DNA of 40,981 bases from Erysipelotrichaceae bacterium. GTDB taxonomy: Bacteria; Bacillota_I; Bacilli_A; Erysipelotrichales; Erysipelotrichaceae. Shown here piece after piece: positions 16,880-25,951 of this stretch; position 1 is the first letter of the stretch, and each line of letters begins with the position of its first letter. The DNA lies in assembly GCA_022799495.1 (NCBI GenBank), contig JAAWON010000010.1, positions 1-40,981 of the forward strand. Reading direction: 5' to 3'. The translations under genes were made by a program, and so were the position numbers. The notes beneath the pieces are model-generated. The model did no database searches. It was not told where the DNA came from and saw only the letters and a program-made list of their open reading frames with translations.

Positions 16880-17824
16880 CTACTGTTCACCTTTCACTAC
16901 AAACGAAACGATTGCCGATCCCTGCTTATTCACCAGAGCCGCAGGCAGTTCCAACTGCTTTCCGTTCACTTTAACGCTGTTATTCTGCATATAACCAAAA
17001 GCCAATACGATTTTTTTATCCACTGTCGCCTTTTCTCGCACATGCAAAACTGTCTTATATTTATAAATCTGTTTTGGCGGATTGCTTAACTCCGCATCAT
17101 TTACCAAAGCACGGAAACTGGAATCACAGCCAAAGGTGATCTCAAAATCCAATTCCTCCTCTGCCTTGGCATGTTCAATCGTGTAGATGACCTGTGAACT
17201 ATCCTCACTTGTTTTGGTAATGGTCATCTCCTTTTCCTCCACCGGCGGTTCCACCACCACAGGAGGAGGCGTACTTTCCTCAGGATCTTTCGTATGCGTT
17301 GGTGCTACCGCAACCGGAGGCTTATTCTCGCTGATATCATCCTTCGGCTTTTGACTGCCCTGAAACCACATAACGAAAGCAAATATCAAACCAATCAAAA
17401 TAACGATGATAATTGCCAAAAACGACAACAAGGAAAAATCAATTCGACGATATTTCCGTTTCTTGCGCCGTTTTGCTTTCTTTGCCTTAGACGCATCCGG
17501 CTGTTTCATCTTTTCATTGGTTTTCTGAACCCCTTTTTCAATCTGCGCATGTTCAATCAAAGCCTCAGTGCTAAAAGAAGTCGTATAATCCTCAATCGAA
17601 TCGTGCAATTCCTCTTTCATCGGCTCAAAATCAATTCCCAAAGCATCGCAATAGGCACGTAAAAAGAAGCGAAGATAAGAAAGATCATCCTTAAAATAAG
17701 AGATATCCCCCTCTTCTATCGCTTTGATATGCTTAATCGTTAAGCGGGTTTTCAGACTGATTTCTTCAATCGTCATCCCCTTTTCCAAACGTTTTTGTTT
17801 CAATATGCTTCCGATCTTATCCAT
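16880..17824 (-). CDS. rodZ: RodZ-like HTH membrane protein
   Basis: Bitopic shape-determination protein of the RodZ/YmfM type. Residues 4-65 form a Xre-like helix-turn-helix (IGSILKQKRLEKGMTIEEIS). A basic stretch (KKAKRRKKRKYRR) precedes a membrane segment at about 130-154. A Pro-rich linker (160-200) and an extracellular beta-rich domain follow. In rod-shaped bacteria RodZ links MreB to the wall machinery. Start: TGAGGTGT is 6 bases before the ATG at 17824. First gene of rodZ-pgsA-cinA-recA, as in B. subtilis ymfM-pgsA-cinA-recA. Confidence 0.92.
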   Translation of the reverse strand: MDKIGSILKQKRLEKGMTIEEISLKTRLTIKHIKAIEEGDISYFKDDLSYLRFFLRAYCDALGIDFEPMKEELHDSIEDYTTSFSTEALIEHAQIEKGVQKTNEKMKQPDASKAKKAKRRKKRKYRRIDFSLLSFLAIIIVILIGLIFAFVMWFQGSQKPKDDISENKPPVAVAPTHTKDPEESTPPPVVVEPPVEEKEMTITKTSEDSSQVIYTIEHAKAEEELDFEITFGCDSSFRALVNDAELSNPPKQIYKYKTVLHVREKATVDKKIVLAFGYMQNNSVKVNGKQLELPAALVNKQGSAIVSFVVKGEQ

Positions 17825-17900
17825 ATTGCGACACCTCAAATCCAACATTGTATGTGTGTATCATTCTTCTTATGTATCATGTCCGAAACATTTCTATATT

Positions 17901-17929
17901 ATTATAACAAGCATTTCCACCAATGTAAA
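17901..17929 (-). promoter_or_regulatory. SigA-type promoter of rodZ operon
   Basis: Minus strand: TTTACA (17924-17929), 17-base spacer, perfect TATAAT (17901-17906), about 77 bases before rodZ. This is one of the strongest vegetative promoters in the window and the only clear one upstream of recA. Confidence 0.75.
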
Positions 17930-17963
17930 CCTTAAAAGCCATTTTCCCAAGGCGAAAAGACGT

Positions 17964-17989
17964 AAAAAAACAGGAGATTTTACTCCTGT
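17964..17989 (-). terminator. Terminator of rnpB
   Basis: ACAGGAG / CTCCTGT with a six-base loop, followed by seven T on the minus strand, directly after the RNase P RNA. Confidence 0.9.
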
Positions 17990-17997
17990 CCACACAT

Positions 17998-18363
17998 TAC
18001 ATAAGGTAAGCCATGTTCTGTTCCCGCGCTTGCGGGCGCAGCCATTTATCTATCTGCTTTCGCAAGATCCCAAAGGCCATTTCCTTTTCTTTCATCGCCT
18101 CTGAGTTCCCCTACCAAATTTGGGTTTCTCGCTTGTGGGGTTTACCAACGTTCCACGCATTTGCTTTCGCATATGCCTCGTCTCTGTGGCACTTTTACAG
18201 TTTTCAACCATAGCTTTCGCCTTAGGTATCCAAACAGCCGTCAGAATCACTTCTGCCCGGGCTTATTGTTTCATCCGGCACAAACACTACGAGCAATCGC
18301 AGCTCGTGCGAGCATGGACTTTCCTCTGATTTCATCAAAACCAGCGGCTGCGTCACTTATGTA
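17998..18363 (-). ncRNA. rnpB: RNase P RNA (class B)
   Basis: Catalytic RNA that matures tRNA 5' ends. On the minus strand the ends pair as helix P1 (TACATAAG with CTTATGTA). The universally conserved GAGGAAAGTCCATGCTCGC lies near the 5' end, and ACAGAGACGA, GGTAAACCCC and GGCTTACC near the 3' end match conserved cores. About 366 bases, normal for the Bacillus-type form. It sits 6 bases after gpsB with a terminator behind it, the same neighbourhood as in B. subtilis. Open reading frames across this interval are not genes. Confidence 0.96.
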
Positions 18364-18369
18364 ATGATT

Positions 18370-18681
18370 TTAACGGCGGAATACTTCGTTTTCCAAACGG
18401 GATAAACGCTTTAATATATCAATATTGCCCACCGCATGATCGCTGTTCACAACTCCCTGCTTTCCCTCCAATTCCACAATTTTCGCCCGCAGGGCATTGA
18501 TTTGACGCTCATATTCCTGAAGATGAGCACCCAGTTCATCAATCATTTTGTTGTATTGCTGATAATCGGAAATCACCAAATCCAAAAATTCATCGACTTC
18601 ACCAGAAGAATATCCTTTGAAATCAATATTGAACTGCTTTTCCAATACATCTTCAACACTCAATTTGAATCTTTTCTCCAT
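18370..18681 (-). CDS. gpsB: Cell-cycle protein GpsB (DivIVA family)
   Basis: Small DivIVA-like coiled-coil adaptor that recruits wall synthesis enzymes such as PBP1 to division or elongation sites. The N-terminal membrane-binding domain has FKGYSSGEVDEFLDLVISDY; a central coiled coil and the C-terminal NIDILKRLSRLENEVF trimer segment follow. At 103 residues it is GpsB sized rather than DivIVA. Start: AAGGTG is about 6 bases before the ATG at 18681. Its likely partner PBP1 is encoded 900 bases away (ponA). Confidence 0.94.
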   Translation of the reverse strand: MEKRFKLSVEDVLEKQFNIDFKGYSSGEVDEFLDLVISDYQQYNKMIDELGAHLQEYERQINALRAKIVELEGKQGVVNSDHAVGNIDILKRLSRLENEVFRR

Positions 18682-18904
18682 GTATTTCACCTTCTGCCTA
18701 TAAGTGTCTCAAAAAATCAAAAAAATTGCAAGCAAAAAAAGCAATCGAACTGTTTTTTATGCGGATATGAGCACTGATTTCCTAATTCTGCCATGAATCC
18801 GTACCCTTTGTTCGCCTACACTCGCTATCAGATGCGAATCTTGTCAATTTTTATGTGAAATCATATTTTTCAGATTCGTTTTCCTACCTATCCTTTTTAA
18901 GATA

Positions 18905-18913
18905 TGGTATAAT
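18905..18913 (+). promoter_or_regulatory. Extended -10 promoter for recU-ponA
   Basis: TGGTATAAT: perfect TATAAT at 18908-18913 with upstream TG, 62 bases before recU. No good -35. Confidence 0.55.
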
Positions 18914-18975
18914 AATCGTTGAGGATAACAACAGCACTCACACAGTTACCTCATCATAGACAAAAGGGTGATAGG

Positions 18976-19563
18976 ATGATCAATTATCCGAATAAAAAAA
19001 CAAGTGCAGCACACCTTGGAATCCGTGACAATTACATGGGCCGAGGAATGTCGCTAGAAGATGATCTGAATAAAAGCAACACTTATTACTTAGAATGTGA
19101 GCGAGCCGTAATTCATAAAAAACCGATTCCGATTCAAATTGTTCGAGTGGATTACCCAACACGCAGTTCAGCCAAGATTGTGGAAGCATATTACAAAACA
19201 CCAAGCACAACAGATTACAATGGGATCTATCGCGGCCGAGCGATTGATTTTGAAGCAAAGGAAACAAAATCTAAAAGTTCCTTCCCGCTAAAGAATATTC
19301 ATCCACATCAAATTCAGCACTTAGAGCGAGTACTCAAGCATGGCGGTATTGGTTTTGTGATTATTCGTTTCACCTGTTATGATGAAACTTATCTGGTGGA
19401 TGCATCCTATATGATAGAGCAATACTATACGCAAACGCGTAAATCAATTCCCTATGATGAGATCAAGCAGCACGCTTCGTTGATCAAACAGGGCTTGACC
19501 CCTCGCTTGCGTTATTTGGATAACGTTGACGCATTGTATTTCAAGGAGGTATCATGCAAATGA
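18976..19563 (+). CDS. recU: Holliday junction resolvase RecU
   Basis: Structure-specific endonuclease resolving Holliday junctions in Firmicutes, with a PD-(D/E)XK-like core. Family regions are visible: the N terminus MINYPNKKTSAAHLGIRDNYMGRGMSLE, catalytic Asp and Glu in AIDFEAKETKSKSSFPLKNI, and the C-terminal YLD...LYF. At 195 residues it has family length. Start: AAAGGGTG upstream of the ATG at 18976; an in-frame ATG at 18919 gives a non-family extension. It overlaps ponA by 10 bases, as in the conserved recU-ponA pair. Confidence 0.95.
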   Translation: MINYPNKKTSAAHLGIRDNYMGRGMSLEDDLNKSNTYYLECERAVIHKKPIPIQIVRVDYPTRSSAKIVEAYYKTPSTTDYNGIYRGRAIDFEAKETKSKSSFPLKNIHPHQIQHLERVLKHGGIGFVIIRFTCYDETYLVDASYMIEQYYTQTRKSIPYDEIKQHASLIKQGLTPRLRYLDNVDALYFKEVSCK

Positions 19564-22412
19564 AACAGACCAAACCAAGCAATGGCAAACACCAAGGCAG
19601 TGAGCATAAGCAACGCGCTGCAATAAACAGCAATGCACAGAAGCAAAAAGCGGTGAAGGATAAAAAATTGGATAAGCGCAAATTATTGAATTCTGTGCTT
19701 GTATGTTTCTTATCGTTTGTCGCTATTTGCGGCATCGTTGTATTCTTTGTGATTGCCGGCATCATGAGTGGTGCAAAATCCTTGTCCGATCTTGATTTCA
19801 TCGCCCAAGACAGTTCCCCAATCCTTGCCAGCAATGGTGAGACGCTGCTAGAGGTTGGAATGGAAAATCGTCAAAGCATCACCTATGATCAATTATCTCA
19901 ATCCACCGTCGATGCATTTTTGGCGATTGAGGATTCTCGTTATTTTACCCATAATGGGTTTGATCTTCCCCGCTTTGCGATGTCTGCCATCAATAACCTG
20001 CGCAATGGTGATTTAGGACAAGGCGGTTCTACCTTAACCATGCAGATGATAGACAATGCGCGTAAAGGCGATCCTGATTATGATGAATACAATGCCAGCA
20101 GTTGGCAAAAAATCGAATGGAAGATTCAGGAGATCTTCTTAAGTATGGAAGCAGAAAGCAGTATGAGCAAGCAGGAAATCTTGGTAAATTATCTCAACAA
20201 GGTTAATTTCGGCAACAGCGCTCGCGGCATTCAAAAAGGAGCTCAATATTACTTCGGCAAGGATGCTTCTCAGCTCAACCTATCGGAAAGTGCCTTCTTG
20301 GCCGGAGTGGTGAATGCGCCAAATCTATTTAATCCATACAAAGGTACACAGTGGAGCGATCGCTCGCAAGATTGGATCAACTTTTATGCCTATGCGTTGG
20401 AGCGCCGTGATGAAACGCTCTATCAAATGCTCAACCACGGTTATATCAGCGAGGGAGAATACAAACTGGCCAAAAGTACCGAACTGGCATTTCAGTTAAA
20501 CGGTGAGCGCTTCTTCCAGACAGAATCCAATGATGCGATTTTAGATCTTGTCCGCAAGGAAGCTCTGGAAAAATATGACATTGATATTTATTCCACCAGT
20601 TGTGTTGTACATACTTCAATCAATATGGAAGTACAAAACAAAGCCGATGATATCGTCAGAAACGATGGAGTTCCACAAGGAGATGGCAGCGTGTATGCCT
20701 TCCCTAAAAAAGAACTGTTTGATATCGGCTCCACTGTGATGAATACAAAAACAGGTGAAATTGTCGCTATGATCGGTGGACGTCATTTCAATTTAGATGA
20801 TGCGACTACCAAAAACCAAGTAACGGAGCGACATCAAACCGGTTCGACCATTAAACCGATCTTGGATTATGCGCCCGGTTTCGACCTATTGGGATATGCG
20901 ACTTCACATACGTTTGCGGATATTCCCGTGGATATCTATGGTGATGGCCGTCCGGTAAGCAATTCCACCCACAAATATCTCGGTGATGTGAGTTTTGTGG
21001 AAGCTGTCGGTCAATCCTATAATACAACAGCCAGTAAATCATTGATAGATGTGCAGGAGGCTTGGGGCGTTACCAATATCAAAAACTATTTAACCAAGCT
21101 TGGCTTTGATCAAGATGTCGTGGAAAACTTCAACCTGCAATATGGAATTGGTGGTAGCGATATGACTTCCTCGACTAAGACGCTCGCCGGAGCCTACGCT
21201 ATATTATCCAATGAGGGCAAATATATTGAGCCGCACGTAATTACCAAAATTGAATTCCCGGATGATCCGGATCGACAACCAATTGTGGCAGACTATGATC
21301 CGGTGCAAACCATCAGTACACAGGCTGCTTACCTCATGTCAGATATCTTGCATTCCGCTACCAGTAACAACTACTTCATGAGTCAGTTATGGCCACAAGT
21401 GCCTTATAGCATCTATGGTAAGACCGGCACCAGTGACTGGGGAGATTCCGGTGTGGATCACAATATCCCTGAAGGTGCGATTCGCGATGAATGGATGGTA
21501 AATTACTCCGGTAATTATGTCGTAGTGACATGGGAAGGCTTTAACGGCTACGATTACGTCACAAATGAACTATTATTAGAGAATATTCCGGGCCGGGTGA
21601 ATCGCGCTTTATTTGATACTTTGGCAGCCAATGTAGAAGATATGGGAACGGTTCAAAATCCGGGCGGAATTAGCACCATCTCTCATGTTAAGGGTAAATA
21701 TCCCTACGCTGCCCCAACGGAGAATATGCCGAAGGAAATGATCGCTACCGGAATGATTCGCAGCGACAAAGCGAAATTGGAAGTATTAAGCGCTGAAGAT
21801 TTAAAACCGCTGAGTTCATTTCAAGCCGCATCGGCATCTGAGGCTGGAGATCGCATCCACTTGGAGTTCGCTGCGTATCCGGATGCGGATAAAACCAAGG
21901 ATCCTTCTCATACAAAAGAATATGACCTGTTGGGTATAAAATTTACCGGCAATGTGTTCTTTGATCCCGCCTTTGTCTTTGGTAAAGTCATCTATAAAGC
22001 CAATATCAAGATGAATGGCGCAATTATTCAGACCATAACAACCAGTTCCCCTTCCGCAGATCATACGCTCAGCGCAAATCTTGCAGGACAAAGTGTTCAA
22101 GTCTGCGGTTATTATGCTTATGAGCATAGTAACAAAGTTTCTAATGAAATGTGCGCAAATGTTACTTTTGCCCAAGTCAAAGAACCAGTCAATACCGATG
22201 AATTGGCTGCGGCAATTCAAAATGCTTCTAACTACCTAGATCCGAAGCGTTATGAAGCGAAATATGTCAATCAATTAAATGCCATATTAACAAATGCCAA
22301 TCGTTTGATGGCCAGTCAAAATGTAACACAAGCAGAAATTGACGAACAAATTCCGTTGATTCAAGGCGCTGTAAAAGATTGTATCAATCATCCATTACCA
22401 AGTGAAAATTAA
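19554..22412 (+). CDS. ponA: Class A penicillin-binding protein (PBP1A) with C-terminal extension
   Basis: Bifunctional peptidoglycan glycosyltransferase and transpeptidase. A basic cytoplasmic tail (1-43) and membrane anchor (44-70) precede the GT51 domain with catalytic Glu126 in EDSRYF and GQGGSTLTMQ (about 155-165). The transpeptidase has S431-T-I-K, SYN, and K623-T-G-T. After about residue 735 there is a beta-rich Fn3-like region (about 760-880), then a terminal helical module (about 885-950) resembling FIVAR repeats. At 952 residues it is larger than most PBP1A. Start: AAGGAGGT is 4 bases before the ATG. Partner of GpsB by analogy. Confidence 0.95.
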   Translation: MQMKQTKPSNGKHQGSEHKQRAAINSNAQKQKAVKDKKLDKRKLLNSVLVCFLSFVAICGIVVFFVIAGIMSGAKSLSDLDFIAQDSSPILASNGETLLEVGMENRQSITYDQLSQSTVDAFLAIEDSRYFTHNGFDLPRFAMSAINNLRNGDLGQGGSTLTMQMIDNARKGDPDYDEYNASSWQKIEWKIQEIFLSMEAESSMSKQEILVNYLNKVNFGNSARGIQKGAQYYFGKDASQLNLSESAFLAGVVNAPNLFNPYKGTQWSDRSQDWINFYAYALERRDETLYQMLNHGYISEGEYKLAKSTELAFQLNGERFFQTESNDAILDLVRKEALEKYDIDIYSTSCVVHTSINMEVQNKADDIVRNDGVPQGDGSVYAFPKKELFDIGSTVMNTKTGEIVAMIGGRHFNLDDATTKNQVTERHQTGSTIKPILDYAPGFDLLGYATSHTFADIPVDIYGDGRPVSNSTHKYLGDVSFVEAVGQSYNTTASKSLIDVQEAWGVTNIKNYLTKLGFDQDVVENFNLQYGIGGSDMTSSTKTLAGAYAILSNEGKYIEPHVITKIEFPDDPDRQPIVADYDPVQTISTQAAYLMSDILHSATSNNYFMSQLWPQVPYSIYGKTGTSDWGDSGVDHNIPEGAIRDEWMVNYSGNYVVVTWEGFNGYDYVTNELLLENIPGRVNRALFDTLAANVEDMGTVQNPGGISTISHVKGKYPYAAPTENMPKEMIATGMIRSDKAKLEVLSAEDLKPLSSFQAASASEAGDRIHLEFAAYPDADKTKDPSHTKEYDLLGIKFTGNVFFDPAFVFGKVIYKANIKMNGAIIQTITTSSPSADHTLSANLAGQSVQVCGYYAYEHSNKVSNEMCANVTFAQVKEPVNTDELAAAIQNASNYLDPKRYEAKYVNQLNAILTNANRLMASQNVTQAEIDEQIPLIQGAVKDCINHPLPSEN

Positions 22413-22417
22413 ATCTA

Positions 22418-22451
22418 AACGATGCAGATGTATGATCTGTATCGTTTTTTT
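22418..22451 (+). terminator. Terminator after recU-ponA
   Basis: AACGATGCAGA pairs with TCTGTATCGTT (one mismatch) and is followed by a T run. Confidence 0.85.
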
Positions 22452-22736
22452 ATGCTCATTTCAATAACGTTAATACACCGATGAAGTCATCTATTTTAGG
22501 TATTGATTGTCCAAACAAAAAGCCGGTGCGACGACACAGGCTTGTTTTCATTCTCTTCATTTATCGTATTCCATTCATCCATTTCTATCCATACCAAATG
22601 ATTGGCTTACTTAAGGACCATACCACATAGCTATAAGCAGTCGCATCACTTCCCTTTTCCTATTGCCATTTAAAAGATAAAGCTTAGCATCTTTTTGATT
22701 GTTAATGGAAAGAACATGGATATCAATCACCTTTGG
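22452..22736. other. Intergenic region between convergent ponA and nth
   Basis: No gene is supported here. It holds two candidate hairpins on the nth side: AAGCC-x-GTG / CAC-x-GGCTT at about 22519-22547, followed by TTTTTGTTT on the minus strand, and an all-AT stem AAAAGAT / ATCTTTT at about 22673-22695. Either could terminate nth transcription. The rest shows no motif that I recognise. Confidence 0.4.
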
Positions 22737-23396
22737 TTAAGCATTGATTTTTTCTTTTTGTTTCTGCTTATATTGTGCCAAACTATCTTTTTTACAGAAA
22801 GCGGCAAATGCGCAGCCCTCACACTGAGGACTACGAGCAGTACAACGATAGCGTCCAAAAAAGATAAACAGATGATGTGCACGATTCCATCGTTCTCTTT
22901 TAATTTTACGCTTCAATTTCATTTCCACAGTTTCGACTGAGTCTGCCACCTTTGCCAAACCCAACCGCTTGGAGATCCGCTCAACATGGGTATCCACCGC
23001 AAAAGAAGGGATATCAAACCACACACTACGCACCACATTCGCTGTTTTTCTGCCAACACCGGCCAATGCGGTCAAATCCTCCATCGAACTGGGAATTTCC
23101 CCTTGATGTTGCTCCATCAATGATCTGGATAAGGACTGAATACTCTTTGCCTTATTACGATATAGACCAATTCGTCGAATATATCGTTCAATCTCTTGTA
23201 ATTCAGCATTCGCCATAGCCTGTGGAGTAGGAAATGCCGCAAATAAAGCAGGTGTAACTTGATTTACTGCCTCATCTGTCGTCTGTGCCGACAATACCAC
23301 TGCCACAATCAATTCAAACGCATTATGATGCACAAGTTCACAATGTGCATGTGGGAACTGCTGTTCCAATTCATCTAATATTTCATCTGTTGTCAT
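22737..23396 (-). CDS. nth: Endonuclease III
   Basis: Bifunctional DNA glycosylase/AP lyase for oxidised pyrimidines. The helix-hairpin-helix LAGVGRKTAN holds catalytic Lys117; FAVDTHVER holds Asp135. The [4Fe-4S] loop C-x6-C-x2-C-x5-C is intact near the C terminus (CTARSPQCEGCAFAAFC). At 219 residues it has normal length. Its start overlaps the dnaD stop by four bases, the conserved dnaD-nth coupling of Firmicutes. Confidence 0.97.
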   Translation of the reverse strand: MTTDEILDELEQQFPHAHCELVHHNAFELIVAVVLSAQTTDEAVNQVTPALFAAFPTPQAMANAELQEIERYIRRIGLYRNKAKSIQSLSRSLMEQHQGEIPSSMEDLTALAGVGRKTANVVRSVWFDIPSFAVDTHVERISKRLGLAKVADSVETVEMKLKRKIKRERWNRAHHLFIFFGRYRCTARSPQCEGCAFAAFCKKDSLAQYKQKQKEKINA

Positions 23397-23935
23397 CGTT
23401 TACCATCCTCATATTCTTGAGCGCTAAAACCACGCTTGTGCCACTCCAATAAAATTCGTTCAATATAATCAAAACTGCGTTTATCATAAATCAGCGCTTC
23501 ACGCAGTGCATATACAATCAATTTTTGATCATATTCATGCATCCAATCACTCATACGCTGTAATTCTCGCTGCGTAAGGGGTCGGGCAAATTCTTCTTCA
23601 AATAGATCAAATAATGATTGATCAAAATTTAATGCCGGCTGCTTGGGCGTCTCAAAGATACCATCAATCAGAAATACCACCCGTTTATCCTGATAGGTGA
23701 TCTGTAAATAACCCTTTTGTGTTAGGCGAGACAATAGTTCATCCACCTGTGCACCATCGAGTTTCATTTTTTCTGCCAGTATGTTATGTGAAATGGCGAT
23801 ATGATGCTCATTCATAAAATCAATCAGCAGAATTGCCATTCCTTCCTCGCAATTTAAACTTAATTCCTCGAAATGATCCAGAAGATAGGCTCTGCGATCA
23901 ATATAGCGTTCTTTCCACCATTGTGCCTGTGCCAT
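23393..23935 (-). CDS. dnaD: DnaD-like replication initiation protein
   Basis: Primosomal protein that remodels DNA for helicase loading in low-GC Firmicutes. A winged-helix N-terminal domain (about 1-100; LAEKMKLDGAQVDELLSRLTQKGYL) is followed by the DnaB_2/DnaD C-terminal domain (LFDLFEEEFARPLTQRELQRMSDW, ...YIERILLEWHKRG). About 180 residues, shorter than B. subtilis DnaD (232), mainly at the C-terminal tail. Start: AAAGGG is 8 bases before the ATG at 23935; an ATG at 23941 overlapping the upstream stop is possible. Confidence 0.92.
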   Translation of the reverse strand: MAQAQWWKERYIDRRAYLLDHFEELSLNCEEGMAILLIDFMNEHHIAISHNILAEKMKLDGAQVDELLSRLTQKGYLQITYQDKRVVFLIDGIFETPKQPALNFDQSLFDLFEEEFARPLTQRELQRMSDWMHEYDQKLIVYALREALIYDKRSFDYIERILLEWHKRGFSAQEYEDGKR

Positions 23936-23937
23936 AA

Positions 23938-24423
23938 TCATAACCCTTTCCTGCGGATAAACACCGGTTCCAATGTATCAATATCCAAATAGATTTCCAT
24001 TTGCGCATCCTCAATCATATAAACTGCTCGCTCATAGCCATAGCCTAATCGCACTGTTTCATCCTGCATCGCATACTCTTTTACGACCTTTTTTCGCGCA
24101 CCTTCATAATCTAATGTATCCAGCGCACGACTCATTAACAAGTCCCCTTGTTCATTAAACCAATAATAAGTTGTGTCATCCTGACCGCTGTAAATCACAT
24201 AAGCAAAGACATGACGATGCAGCTGTTTGATATCCTTATATTCATCTAAAATCGTTTTTTCTTGGGCAGCGATCTTCGTATCATAATGGATGGCAGGACC
24301 ACTAACGAATAAAACAATTTGTAGGAATATGACAAATATAAGTATCGCAGCCAAAGCAAGGGTACCAATCAATCGTCCAATTGTAAAGCCTCTGCGCTCA
24401 CGTCCCATACGTTCACTTCCCAT
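23938..24423 (-). CDS. ypmB: YpmB-like membrane protein (DUF5590/PepSY-like)
   Basis: One N-terminal membrane segment at about residues 20-41 precedes an extracytoplasmic domain of about 115 residues, rich in Tyr and acidic residues. Length (161) and position just upstream of dnaD-nth match B. subtilis YpmB, whose function is not established. Two starts are possible: 24423 (ribosome binding site very close) or 24408 (GGAAGTG at 5 bases). First gene of the ypmB-dnaD-nth operon. Assignment rests on length, topology and synteny more than on motifs. Confidence 0.72.
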   Translation of the reverse strand: MGSERMGRERRGFTIGRLIGTLALAAILIFVIFLQIVLFVSGPAIHYDTKIAAQEKTILDEYKDIKQLHRHVFAYVIYSGQDDTTYYWFNEQGDLLMSRALDTLDYEGARKKVVKEYAMQDETVRLGYGYERAVYMIEDAQMEIYLDIDTLEPVFIRRKGL

Positions 24424-24434
24424 CTGCCTTTATC

Positions 24435-24463
24435 ATTATACATGATTCCACGCGGTTTGTCTT
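24435..24463 (-). promoter_or_regulatory. Promoter of ypmB-dnaD-nth
   Basis: Minus strand: AAGACA (24458-24463), 17-base spacer, perfect TATAAT (24435-24440), just 12 bases before the upstream ATG of ypmB. The short leader supports the downstream start at 24408. Confidence 0.6.
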
Positions 24464-24506
24464 GCATTCTATGCTTTGATCCTATCCTTTTCTTCTTTGC
24501 ATGTAT

Positions 24507-25199
24507 TTAGACTTGTTTATCGCTCCATGCTTGAATCAGCGCAGCACAAATTGCCGCACTACGCTTTGATGCCTGTTCAGCGTATTCCCAAAAACTCAAA
24601 TTGCTTTTTTCCTGAAAAGCGATATCAGATAAAGAACGCACCATGGCAAAAGGAATCGCAAAATGCGCACACACCTGCGCAATAGCGCCTGCCTCCATCT
24701 CTGCACACTTCGCCTTGGGAAAGCGTTGTAATAAGGCACGAAGCTGAGAATCACGGCCAACAAACTGATCTCCACTGGCAATTAATCCCGTATGATAATT
24801 CATCTTTAATGCTTTGCATACTGCTTCACAATACATACACAGTGCTTTATCACATGGAACGAAGCGCCCTATTCCTTCCGCTCCATCCACATAAGAGGTA
24901 TCAAAATCATATTGTACGACCTGATCCGCTATGACCAAATCAAATATCTGCTCATCTTCACACAATCCACCTGCTGTACCAATATTCACAATCACCTCAG
25001 GCGCATAGTGCTTGATTAACAGCGTTGTACTCATGGCCGCATTGACTTTCCCCACCCCACTTTGCATCAATACCACAGCCATCTCTCCAATGTGCCCTTG
25101 CCAAAAACTAATACCATCCAATGTACATATGGTGTCATCCTTCAATAACTTCAATAACGCATCAATTTCCGCTTGAATTGCCGCTATAATCGCAATCAT
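24507..25199 (-). CDS. mtnN: 5'-methylthioadenosine/S-adenosylhomocysteine nucleosidase
   Basis: Hydrolyses the glycosidic bond of MTA and SAH in the methyl cycle and in AI-2 precursor formation. The N terminus MIAIIAAIQAEI contains the catalytic-acid Glu11; GIGTAGGL-like NIGTAGGL binds the ribose; EMEAGAIAQV and RSLSDIA carry the active-site Glu and Asp. The usual MEGAA reads MEAGA here. 230 residues, full length. It lies 57 bases after yqeM, the last gene of the yqe operon, and is probably co-transcribed; it would clear SAH made by the methyltransferase next door. Confidence 0.95.
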   Translation of the reverse strand: MIAIIAAIQAEIDALLKLLKDDTICTLDGISFWQGHIGEMAVVLMQSGVGKVNAAMSTTLLIKHYAPEVIVNIGTAGGLCEDEQIFDLVIADQVVQYDFDTSYVDGAEGIGRFVPCDKALCMYCEAVCKALKMNYHTGLIASGDQFVGRDSQLRALLQRFPKAKCAEMEAGAIAQVCAHFAIPFAMVRSLSDIAFQEKSNLSFWEYAEQASKRSAAICAALIQAWSDKQV

Positions 25200-25255
25200 C
25201 TCTGCGCCTCCTTATTCAATTATGCAAAAAATCATATAAATGAAACACTGTCCAA

Positions 25256-25951
25256 TTACTTTCGACATACAAAAAAGTATTTTTCTCCCGCTTTAATCCC
25301 CATTGTAGTAAAATCGGTATAAACAGTAGTATGAAATCCGCACTGTGCAAGCATATGCAATACCTCATTAGGATCATAAACACGCTGTACATGCTGTTCT
25401 AATGTGGGGTGTGCATACTGATCATAAAATACAAAATTCTGATAGAGATATGGTGCATCACTAAGGATGGTCCATTCATATGCGCAATCATCTATATGAC
25501 CGCTTTCACAGTATTCCTCGCTAAATTCTTCTAGGCGATCCAAGCTATGCAGATCAAACAATAAAGTACCACCCGTATGTAAATGCGCATAGGCTTGATG
25601 GAAAAAAGAAATGAGTTCTGCTTGATCCAGCAAATAGTTCAAGCTGTCACAAAAACAAAGAATTCCATCATAACAGCCAAAGGAGGAAAGATTGCGCAGA
25701 TCAAATCGCTGCCAATCAACTGCATCACTTCCCGCTTTTCTCCTTGCTTGATCCAACATTGCCTCGCTGATGTCGCCAGCCGTTAGATGATACCCATATG
25801 AAGCCAGAGCCAAGGCCAATTCGCCGCTGCCACATGCCACCTCCAACAATGTGTTCCCATCACAGTGCGCTTTCACAAACTCCCTCCAGCATGCGGTGGC
25901 CGCTTCATCCTTAAGCAGCGCATCATAATAATGCGCCAATTGCTCGTACAT
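25256..25951 (-). CDS. yqeM: SAM-dependent methyltransferase, YqeM-like
   Basis: Class I methyltransferase of unknown substrate. Residues YEQLAHYYDALL at the N terminus and motif I LLEVACGSGELALALA are typical of the YqeM group; motif II GDISEAML follows. About 231 residues. The stop of rsfS overlaps the start region (GAATGATG); of two ATGs, 25951 has better spacing to GGGAGG than 25954. Its place after rsfS is conserved in B. subtilis. Confidence 0.9.
   Translation of the reverse strand: MYEQLAHYYDALLKDEAATACWREFVKAHCDGNTLLEVACGSGELALALASYGYHLTAGDISEAMLDQARRKAGSDAVDWQRFDLRNLSSFGCYDGILCFCDSLNYLLDQAELISFFHQAYAHLHTGGTLLFDLHSLDRLEEFSEEYCESGHIDDCAYEWTILSDAPYLYQNFVFYDQYAHPTLEQHVQRVYDPNEVLHMLAQCGFHTTVYTDFTTMGIKAGEKYFFVCRK

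Noticed and set aside
18013-18364. Several overlapping plus-strand reading frames of 60-70 codons
   Set aside because: They lie wholly in the RNase P RNA gene on the other strand and have no ribosome binding sites.
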